Source: Neoscytalidium dimidiatum
Lineage: Eukaryota; Ascomycota; Dothideomycetes; Botryosphaeriales; Botryosphaeriaceae
NCBI GenBank assembly: GCA_037367355.1
Contig: CM074695.1
Span: 2,170,001 to 2,234,000 of the forward strand
DNA length: 64,000 nt
Reading direction: 5' to 3'
This document shows, piece by piece, positions 55,245-64,000 of this stretch (position 1 is its first letter; the number at the start of each line of letters is the position of its first letter). The notes beneath the pieces are model-generated. The model saw nothing but the letters and a program-made list of their open reading frames with translations, was not told the DNA's origin and made no database searches. The translations under genes were made by a program, and so were the position numbers.

Positions 55245-57933
55245 GCTGGAAGAGGAGTATTTCGAGAGGTGGAATACTGCAGCTCAGAGGTCCTATCAAG
55301 AAAAAGCACGTTAGCACGCGGGCGGCATTGCCGATATATAGCAAGCCGCAAAGCTGAAGATGGATCCCGGAGATCGGCGGTATGAAGGCTACCGCCGCAA
55401 TGGGTAACGCCGTGGCCACTTACCAGCGCGCGTACAAGGGCGAAGTGGAAAACGGGGCCCCGCTCTCAGTGGTGGAAGGTGGGCGATTGGGAAAGAAGGG
55501 CCCACCGCCACCAGCTCCGCACGGATGTGTTATAACAGACCGCCGGGGTTCAATGCTCTGTGCAACGGCTTTCCGCACCGCCAAGGAAGTCCAGTGCAAC
55601 GGGGCTGAGTGAGATTCGCGAAGTTTGAGGGCAAGCTCACTCTTACTTTAAGGTGTAGAAGAGGAATTGGTCGATGCACGCGAGTGAGACTTGGCCCCCC
55701 TCTGACACAAGGCGGCACAAGACTTCAATATGAAGACCTTGGTCTATGGGACAAGAGGCGCGGCGAACGCTTGGTCTGGCTTTCCCGAAAACGAGGACTC
55801 GCATTACTCGCCGTAATCCTCCTGCCCCACCCCCGTCGTCTTCCCCCCCATGATGGCTGCTTGGACCAGCCGGCGCGCGGAATCGCCATTTTGAAAAGGT
55901 CCTGCAAGCGGTATGGATATCCTATCACGCGGCATCACGCGAGTCACGCGGGCTGGGGCGCTTCCGGATTCTGGCAGGCGGCGCGCAGGAGCCCGGACGA
56001 TTGAGTAAACCAGAGCCGAAGGGCGTTGTGGAGGATGGATGGCATTGGCTCCAGCATAGGGGCTGTGGCTGGCTCTGCAGCAGAAGAGCGCTGGGCACAG
56101 CTGGGAGAGAATGGTTGAAGGGATGGGCAAGGGGCCGGGGAGGGAAAAGAAAAAAAAAGGTTGGCGCTAAGGCAGTCGCGTCGGACTCTGCCCGCTTGCG
56201 GCATGCAAAGTGGGAGCTCGTTTTGCGGGGAAAAGAGGTGGCTCACTAGCTAAGCGGCTGATGGCTGAGCGTAGCGCCTTCGTTCTGCTTACTTGGTCGC
56301 GGTGATGCAGTGGTCGAGCAGCGTGAAAACACCACGGCCGCCTACTCGGCATGTCGGCGAGGAGATGCAAAAACGGACTACCTGAGCGCGGGCGAGCGGC
56401 AAGGCGTTGTTCAGGCCGAACAGCCCAGCGAGGATGAAAATTCAGCCGCCAGGATGCAGTGGTGCAAGAGCCATCTTGTGTGCCCGCGGCGTGTCACTCC
56501 ACCAGCACTGCCCAACCCCGGGGTCCCCTCGGGGAAAGATGCCAAAGGTGCCAAGATTGTCGGCGCTACCCCAGGCGTGCGTGGGCCATGCCGATTTGCG
56601 CAGGTCAGCATCGACGCTACTCCTCCGCTCTTCGCTTCCCAGGTCATATCCCGCTCTTCACTTTCATCCAGCCAATCGGGCAGCAGTAGACGTAGGGCGA
56701 CGCCGGCGGACGCAAGCTCGCTGCTGGGCACGAAAATGCCTGACCCGTCGCTGCGGCAGGGTTCGCGCCCACGTTTTCGTCAAGCGCAGGGCAGAAGCGC
56801 AGTTGGTAGTGGTAGTGGTAGCGGTAGTGGTAGCGGTAGCGGTAGTGGTTAGCGCACGGCAGCGCGGGACGGAAGGGAGCGAGTGACGCGCACCAGCGTG
56901 GCGCTTTTCCCCAACGCCTTGCCTGCCTTGGTCGGAATGCCGAAACCGGACTGCCGTAGCGCGCCGTGAATTGCTGCTTCGGCCCCGGGTACATGTGCAA
57001 CCTGCTCCTGGCGAAGGGCGACAAGGTGCTCGCGATGTCTGTTGGCCATCTCGGCTGTCGGCAGATCATCAAGATCGTGGAGGGGGCCTGGACTGGCCAC
57101 TATCTCGCTGAGCGGCTGCCCATTGCGAGCAGCTTCGGAAAACGCCGCCGGAAGACAGCTGCAGTGATGAAAGAACGAAAGCATCGTGGTGGCTGGGTGC
57201 GTGGGTCAAGGGTGAAAGAAGATGGTGGTCAAGAGATGAGGGTTGATGTTGTGCTGTCAAGCTCGTCTTCCAAGACGCTGACAAGCTGCGCCGGCACTTG
57301 TCGCCAAGAGGCCCGCAAAGCTTGGGCATGCGGCTTCGCTCGAGCTCTCTAGCAAGAGTAGGCGAGTAAATCGAGAATCCGCGCCGGTAGAAGGAGCCCA
57401 CACTCTGTGCTCTGTTTCATGGTATTCCATACAGCCGTCTCACATTCCTTTGTTGGACGTGTACCGTCCACCACCCCGCTGGTGATCACTACCGAGAGGA
57501 GACGTCAGATCGTACCCACCGTTCCAGACGATCATGCAAGGGACATCTGCACGCAAGATTAACTTCTGACCTAGCGCCAATCGAGTCATTTTAACCAGGA
57601 AACTGGTTCCCATTACCCGTGCCGGCGGGATGCTGCCATCGTGGGTGGAGCGGGAGGCGTGCCAAGAGTAGATCCGCGCTGCTGGAGAGCCGCGCGCAGC
57701 CACTATCTCGCCGATACCTGGGATGCCGACGGCTATGGGATGAGATATCTGTCGCTCAATCGATTGCGCGTGTTTTGCGATCTAGGCGATCTTTCATTCC
57801 ATGCATTTTCCATATCCGGCACACTATAGTATATGGCAAAAGGAGTGACATCATCCCCATTGACCTTCTTGCAGGAATGGCCATGACCCCAGTTCTATCC
57901 CATCTTCAACACTTCATATGTACAACCACATGT
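55245..57933. other. 2.7-kb region without recognised gene
   Basis: The largest gap in the window, GC-rich. Frames reach 180 codons, but one ends in an artificial Gly-Ser tail from a hexamer repeat and none has a domain. Includes the transporter promoter. Confidence 0.5.
56805..56846. repeat. GGTAGY hexamer minisatellite
   Basis: Seven tandem copies of GGTAGT or GGTAGC. In one frame it reads as a Gly-Ser repeat, but no real gene surrounds it. Confidence 0.92.
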
Positions 57934-60336
57934 CTAGACCACCGTCTGGTTGTAGCCAAACGTCGACAGGTTGTGGACTTTGTACTCTCCCGTTGCTGTA
58001 TCATACGTGAGGTTGGTCTGCACCACCTGTCCACCCTTCACCGCCCCACTTTCAACAATCCCACCGGCGATGGGACGTTTGACAGCGTTGGCATCACGTT
58101 CGACTGTGAAATTCGCCAAGCTGACCTCGTAGGGAGTACGCTGGACAACGGTCGGGACACCGTAGTACCGCGCCTGAACTGCATCTTGACTGTTCCGAGA
58201 TCCAGTGTCAGCCTCCAGGCATCGTTAATGGTGATTTTTGGACTCTTACCCAATCGTCAACTCGTAGTATCCGCGGTAGTAGACATCCTGCCAAAGAAGT
58301 TCTCGGTTTCCGGCGACGAGAGCAGCGCTCTCTTTGTTGGCCGCATCGATTGTGATGTTCTGGCCGCGCGGACAAGGACTGCTGACGGCCGAACCCGAGA
58401 ATTCGACGCCAATAGATCCCGCTCCAGTCTCCACGTCATAATCATGCTCGCCCAACCACACCAAATCTGAAACCCATGACATGTGGCTGTCTCCAGCCAT
58501 CACGATGTTGTTGGTAATGTTGTTATTGTACAGGTGTTGGAAGGTGCGGTTCCTGTTAGCTTGGTATCCATCCCAAGCATCCATGTTGTACTGATGAGTT
58601 CAAATCTGGTCAGTAATCAGTTACACGCATGTATGCAGCATGCTACCTACCGGATCATCAACGCCACCAGTGGTGGACTGGTTCAAGCGCGAGAACACGA
58701 TCTGGGATCCGATCAGGCGCCATGCAGCTCCGCGGTCTTTTGACTTCGAGAGCTGGTTGTAGAACCTATTCTTGTTAGTTTCCCAGATGAAACCCTTGGA
58801 GGCGAGTCATACCAGTTTTCTTGTCTGCTGCCCATCAAGGACCTTCCGGCATCATTCTGTATTTCATGGATATATTCGGTATTCCAGTAGAGATCGGTAA
58901 CAGACCTGTCATACTGGCGGGTATCGAGCATGATGATATCGACCAAGTTCCCAATGGAAAAGGACCTCCATATCCGAAGATTATCATCCATCTCAACCTG
59001 ACGAATAGGCATCCACTCGAAGTACTATGGTCCAATCAATTCAGCCGAACCTGGAGCATTTATCTTCGATATCGGCTCACCGCGCGAACAGCATTCATCT
59101 TGCGCTGATCGAAAGCTACTCCGGCTCCGCCGTACTCAATATCGTCCTGGATGAATGAATCTTCCGTGTTGTTTTGGGCTGACATGCCATCGCGATACGT
59201 GTTGTCCCCGACCTCTGCACGGATCCATTAGCAGCTATCGCTTACAAAAAGTCCACCGCAGTAATTTACCATGGTCGTCCCAAACAGGAATCCAGGGAAA
59301 GCTGGCGAAGCTCAATATTGAATCGAGGTCGGCCCGGTACGATGCGTGTCTTTTGCGGTAATCATAAAGCGTGCGAATCTCCTTGTTAGGCTGTGAAATT
59401 CTGCCAATTGACCAACCCCAGCCGTATGCCCCTTCAGCGTATTCATAAATGAAATCTCCCAGGTGGAGGACATAGTCCACAGAGTCCTTACGCGCTGGAT
59501 TTCCAAAGGCATTGAAAAATCCAAAAGCTGGGATTGGGTTCAGCGGAATCCTTCTTGGAGGGTAACCTCAACTTACGGTAGTTGGAGCAAGAATAAACGG
59601 CGACTGAGACGTCCGAAACATCGTCGTTGGGCGCCGGAGCAGTCTTGGTGCGGCCGACTGGGCTGGCATTTCCAGAATCGCACACCACGAATTGGTAGTA
59701 GTATTGGGTGAAAGGCTGCAAACCGGTTGCCTCCACCTATGTGCCGTCAGTCCAATGGAACCAGAAACAATGCCGCTCTTCTGACCTTGATGGTCCAATC
59801 AATATCCGAAGATGTATAGGCCTGGCCAGACGTGACGATATTCTTCATGTTCCTGTCTGTTGCTACATTGTAGTTTACGCACACTGGAGCAGTAGAAACG
59901 CGGACTAGCACACGGATCAGCCATGCTTACCAAAATTTCAAATATGCAAGACTTACCGTATTCCTGCGTATCATGATTGAACAATGGTACCGTACCGGAG
60001 ACAGTGACTGTCATTTTCGTCAGTGTTGTCGGCCATCACTCCTTTGCCAAGGTTATTCAGCTTACCATTGCTCTTATCATTGTCATACTGAGGAGAGCAA
60101 CGCGTCCAGAGGATGACAGAAGTGGCATAGGGATCTCCCGATGCGACTCCGTGCGTAAAGTTTAGCGCTGACTCGTCAATGGACCTGACACTCTGGTCAT
60201 GACGGCGGACGACCTTGTACAAAGATATTCCCAGGAAAGGGTGATGGGCCGAGGGAGAATCGTAATTCAAATTGGCGGCATATCGGGCTGTAGCGGCACC
60301 AATTGAGCCAAGGAAAACCAACAAATTGAGCTTCAT
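57934..60336 (-). CDS. secreted PhoD-type phosphodiesterase/alkaline phosphatase
   Basis: Metal-dependent phosphoesterase of the PhoD family, releasing phosphate outside the cell. Ten exons: 60336-60066, 60007-59957, 59883-59786, 59736-59577, 59527-59270, 59214-59081, 59024-58813, 58765-58651, 58590-58250 and 58189-57934; all phases close to give 631 residues. Seen: signal peptide (MKLNLLVFLGSIGAATA), FTHGVASGDPYATSVILWT, beta domain, then catalytic motifs VAVYSCSNYPFGFF, HLGDFIYEYAEG, PWIPVWDDHEVGDN (the last made by splicing), LVDIIMLDTRQYDRS, and GDSHMSWVSDL near the C-terminus. The Asp/Glu/His residues in these blocks are the usual Fe/Ca ligands. N-glycosylation sites are frequent (NNIT, NLT, NQT). 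It is the most intron-rich gene of the window. Phosphate-starvation control is likely from the family but no site was proven. Confidence 0.92.
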
Positions 60337-61584
60337 TGCGCTCCGTACTCAAATGCCTCGTGCAACGTACCTGGTGGATGAGGGGAAGGTTGAGCGGGCT
60401 CGGCAACATTTGTAGCTGGGCTGAAGGCTGGCCCAGAAACACGGCTCAAGTCGAACAAGGATACGGGCGGAGTAAGTACTCACAGGCCCAGCTTTCAGGC
60501 CCGGGGCGCACGAATGAAAAGGCAGAGATTAGACATGCTCGGCGATCTTTAGTATGGATTCCGAGCAGGAGGCGCGCATGGCGATTCGCTCTTTGTCCTC
60601 CTCCTGCGGGTCGGTTTGCCGAAGCGGGCGGCGGGCAGGTGCGAGGCCAATCGCGGGGTTTGGAGGTGATATGTGGTTGTAACCGATGGAGGCCAGCACT
60701 GGATTGGATGGCGGGAGGAGCGGAGATGAGTTAGGTGGGGAAGAGCACGTTCACAAGCTCTGGGAAACGATTGCTCACAGGGCCGGTGTCAGCCTACGTC
60801 ATCCCGCCGTTACGGCTCATGGATCCACACCGGCGCACTCGCCTGACCACTTAATTGATAAGCGTAGGATATTACAGGTGTTCGTAGAAACGGCCTAATG
60901 AGCTAAATATGCGACCCGTTCTCCAACATTCAATTCCACCAAAATTTTCTGGGTTCGTACAGCACATGTTTCTTCGGAGATTGACTTTCACGTGACAACC
61001 GCGCCCGGCATCCATCGCCTTTCCTTCATGGTCTTTCCTTTTTCTTCTTGAGGAGCATTGACGGGCAGAGAAGGCTCCCGTACGTTTCTACATGTACAGG
61101 ATGTGCGTAACACCTTCAACACGATGAGAATTCCCAAAGTCAAAGTTCTCATTGATGGACGGCCGTTCCACAATCTCACAAACTTGGTTTTAAGCGCTAT
61201 TCTGCCAGCCATCTGCCACAGCGCCAGGGGTCATCTCAATGCCTTTAAAGCTTATTCTAAAACCTTTTAGCTTACTTTTTGCAAAATCGTGGATTTGTTT
61301 CCCACCTAATACAACTACTGCTGCAATCTTGCGGGATCAATGCAGTGCAGGGACCACGTAGAACGATGGCAAGTGCAATGGCCCCTCGCTCTCGCGCTTT
61401 CGGAGGCCGTGGGACCGATAATGCGCGAGAGTGTCGGGGCAGCGCAAAGCCAATTGAGACGACAGCATTGATAGCATGCAACCATAATATAAAAGGGAGA
61501 GACTTTTCGTCTTCTCGACGCCAGTGTACTCGTGAAACGCAAGATCCGAGAGGGATATTCGAATTTGACTAAGTTTTGAATACA
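60337..61584. other. intergenic, divergent promoters
   Basis: 1.25 kb between the phosphatase (minus) and the dehydrogenase (plus) starts. No gene seen; both promoters must lie here. Confidence 0.5.
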
Positions 61585-62502
61585 ATGGCTTCAAACAAGA
61601 CATTGACCGGCAAGGTGGCTATTGGTAAGGAGTTTCCCGTCAATCTTAAGTCACACAGGTTCCAACTAAGCAGTTTCATACAGTTACCGGCTCCAGTCGC
61701 GGAATTGGCGCTGCAATCGCTCTGAAGCTCGCATCTCAGGGTGCCGACGTCGTCATCAACTATCATGCCTCTGCGTCAGCCGCCGAAGCTGTTGCAGCTA
61801 AGGCGCGTGATGAGCACGGCGTTCGTGCCATTAGCGTTCAAGCTGATGTCTCCGATCAGGAGGGCATTGCCCGCCTATTCGCGGCTGCAAAGAAGGAGTT
61901 GGGAAGAGTCGACGTAGTCATGAGCAACTCCGGCATCGAGCACTTTGGTAGTCTGGAAGAGGTCACGGGTGATGAGATAGACAAAGTTCTTGCCGTCAAT
62001 GTCAAAGCGCAGTACTTCGTTGCGCAGCAGGCGCATAAATACCTCGAAAATGGCGGAAAATTGATATTGATGTCAAGTGTGGCTTCTGTCATGGTAAGAC
62101 CTTCGATCCGGCCCCTTTACCTATGTCAGAACGAACAATAGTAAAATACTGCAGGGCGTTGCACGACACGCAATATACAGTGCATCTAAAGCAGCGGTTG
62201 CAGGCATGGTGAAGTGCCTTGCATGGGAATTCGGGTCACGGAACATCACAGTCAACGCTGTGGCCCCTGGTGGGATCAAGAGTGATATGTTCGACGAATC
62301 CGCAAGGAATTATATACCAGGAGGAGACAAGATGTCGCTCGAGCAGGTCGGCGCCATAATCTCTAACTTTAGTCCTTTCCGAAGGATCGGATTGCCTGAA
62401 GATGTGGCCGGGGTGGTTGCGCTGTTGTCGAGCCCGGAGGCGCAGTGGCTGACTGGGCAAACTATACATGTCAACGGCGGAACACATATGGCGACGTCTT
62501 AA
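61585..62502 (+). CDS. short-chain dehydrogenase/reductase
   Basis: Classical NADP(H)-type SDR. Exons 61585-61624, 61684-62093 and 62155-62502 join in phase to 265 residues. Seen: the cofactor motif VTGSSRGIGAAIALKL built by the first splice (T-G-x3-G-I-G), QADVSDQEG, SNSGIEHFGSLEE in place of the usual NNAG, the catalytic serine in LILMSSVASV, and Y-x3-K in IYSASKAAV, restored by the second splice (SVM-GVARHAIY). The tail LTGQTIHVNGGTHMATS is typical. The pattern GVARHAIYSASK with SNSGIEHF resembles the fungal naphthol/versicolorin reductase group, so reduction of an aromatic polyketide or a related ketone is possible, but no polyketide synthase is nearby. Confidence 0.9.
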
Positions 62503-63572
62503 GTTGGGCAGCAGTGAAAGCGGATGGTTAGCGTCTCATCGTCGTGTTCAAGTCTGCTAAGATTTTGTCAAGTCTAGATTTGGTACAATGATACCCTGTA
62601 GTTCCGTTAATTCGCCGCTAATTTCCAGAGAGTTCATTCGCATGGCATCACCACTACTTCGTGCTCGCTTCTTCATCTAGGAATTTAGCATCTTGCACTA
62701 CAAGATCGGCAACGACTTTTATCTCGGCTCAACAGCTTGGTTGCTGGCGGGTGCGGACGACTGGTAAGCTACATAAGTGACACAGGGTGTGATCTTGGTA
62801 AACATTGGATTGAGGGTCTGCATCACATACTAGTTGATTGGCACGTCGATCTGGCTCCGGCAATCCAATAGTATACCACTGCTGTGTTACAAAACAGGTA
62901 CGTACTGCATCAACCAAGCGGACGCGGCCGCACGCGTGGAACCGAGTGAGTATGACACGCTGCGCAGAGTAGCTGGCCAAGTCTCGTACAAGCTTTGAAT
63001 ACAACGAGGCAGCCAACATGGTGTGAGGGCAAGACGATGATGCCAGGGTCGCATGTTCGGACGGGAATTTTGGAGGCCGTCGGAGCGGGTCAGGCCGAGG
63101 GCGGAGAGCTATGCGGAGCGGAGAAGCGAAGCGGACACCTCCGCCGACGTGCGGCTCAGGACAGCTCCGGGATCGGAAGAGCGTCGAAAGCTTAAACATT
63201 TTTGTGTCGCCGCAGCTTGAAGAAAATGCGTCACTCAGTCAGAAACACCAGGCGCCGTGCATTCCTCGCCCTCTCCCTCGCGTCGTCGGCCGTCGGCGAG
63301 CAATCCGCAGTGACCACCCCGTCGAGCTCTCTTTAGCCGCAGACCTACCTCGGCCAATTGCCTCTCCCCGCCGCTCGACCGCGCTAGGTACCTCTTGCGC
63401 AAGCCGACATCAGCGCCGCCAGCCCACGTCTTGGTGCCTTTCCCGAGGCCTGTTTCCGCCCGCCTACCGCTATCTGCACCGCGCTGCGTATCGTTGCTGC
63501 GTTATTGGAGGCCCTGACCCGGAATACCTGAACAAGCCGCCGCTCTTCCGTCATCCTCTCTCGTAGCCCATC
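62503..63572. other. intergenic, upstream of isocitrate dehydrogenase
   Basis: No recognised gene. The last few hundred bases are pyrimidine-rich and likely the promoter and leader of the next gene. Confidence 0.45.
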
Positions 63573-64000
63573 ATGCGCCCCTCCACCCTCTCTACCAGCA
63601 CTGCCACCAGGGCTTTCCGCTGCGCTTCTCCTGCGTCCCGCTGCCCCTCCGTCACCAGGACTTTTTCTTCATTCAGCGCCACTCGCCACGCTGCGAAGTC
63701 CGCTATCAGTGCCGCCCCGAATTCCCGTCTCGCCTCTTCTCTATTCTCCGCCAACCCCACCAACTTCGCCGCTCCCATTGCGCTAGGCATTGCTGGACAG
63801 AAGAGAACCATGGCGACTGCCAAGAAGATTCAGGTCAAGAATCCGGTGGTTGAGCTGGATGGTGATGAGATGACTAGGATCATCTGGCAGGCCATCAAGG
63901 ACAAGGTACTACTCGCCAATTAGCTCTGAGCGGTACACGGGATGCTAACGAAACGGTACAATGTAGTTCATTCACCCGTGAGTATCAACCGCCCTCTCAA
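63573..64000 (+). CDS. IDP1: NADP-dependent isocitrate dehydrogenase, 5' part
   Basis: Converts isocitrate to 2-oxoglutarate and CO2, making NADPH. Only the beginning lies in the window: exon 1 is 63573-63905 (111 codons), then a 61-nt intron, then an 11-nt exon 63967-63977 (Phe-Ile-His-Pro, last codon split) followed by a GTGAGT donor; the rest runs off the edge. Seen: 79 residues rich in Arg, Ser, Thr and Ala without acidic residues, an obvious mitochondrial presequence, then M80[31 protein letters not shown], the conserved enzyme N-terminus. M80 (at 63810) sits in a strong context (ACCATGG) and could start a cytosolic or peroxisomal form. The NADP enzyme is told from the NAD enzyme by [14 protein letters not shown]. 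Confidence 0.93.

Noticed and set aside
56310..56852. 180-codon frame ending in Gly-Ser repeats
   Set aside because: The tail is the GGTAGY minisatellite; the rest has no recognisable feature.

Overview
The window is nuclear DNA of a filamentous ascomycete (Pezizomycotina; perhaps a dothideomycete, though the class cannot be fixed from sequence alone). Genes on both strands are broken by short introns, mostly 50-110 nt with GTRNGT donors and YAG acceptors. Marker families include a CFEM/Pth11-type receptor, an AtfA-type bZIP factor, GH35 and GH3 secreted enzymes, and a GRGGAGN (Par32-like) protein. I joined exons by hand; for almost every gene the reading phase closes exactly at every junction, so exon coordinates are given. 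No tRNA, rRNA, CRISPR array or intact transposon was seen.

Region 1 (0.6-20.3 kb) holds mostly housekeeping genes: TEN1 (telomere capping), TOM70 (mitochondrial import), a class IV aminotransferase-fold aminodeoxychorismate lyase, a zinc alcohol dehydrogenase, a Par32-like protein, ARP1 centractin, a prolyl-4-hydroxylase-like 2OG-Fe(II) oxygenase, and a large FHA plus forkhead factor that looks like Fhl1. Two divergent pairs (TOM70/lyase and hydroxylase/FHL1) share short promoters.

Region 2 (21-32.5 kb) has 5-hydroxyisourate hydrolase (purine breakdown), AtfA (stress bZIP), an F-box-like protein and the tRNA dihydrouridine synthase DUS1.

Region 3 (32.8-55.3 kb) is accessory in character. 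It has a secreted GH35 beta-galactosidase, a possible small secreted cysteine-rich protein, an F-box/ankyrin protein, a secreted GH3 beta-glucosidase with an odd Gly/Ser-rich insertion, a clear cytochrome P450 pseudogene, a CFEM-domain seven-helix receptor, a secreted GMC oxidoreductase and a nine-exon MFS sugar transporter. Together these could serve release, oxidation, sensing and uptake of plant-type sugars, but they lie on both strands with large gaps and need not be co-regulated.

Region 4 (57.9-64 kb) has a secreted ten-exon PhoD-type phosphatase, a short-chain dehydrogenase, and the 5' end of NADP-isocitrate dehydrogenase, which runs off the window and shows a two-start arrangement suited to dual targeting.

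No wholly new system was found. The most notable items are the P450 pseudogene, the Gly/Ser insertion in the GH3 enzyme, the PTS2-like leader on the HIU hydrolase, the relic-like secreted protein, the interrupted FHA domain with an altered forkhead recognition helix, and several splice-level curiosities (an 11-nt micro-exon, a 17-nt first exon, an in-frame 63-nt intron).
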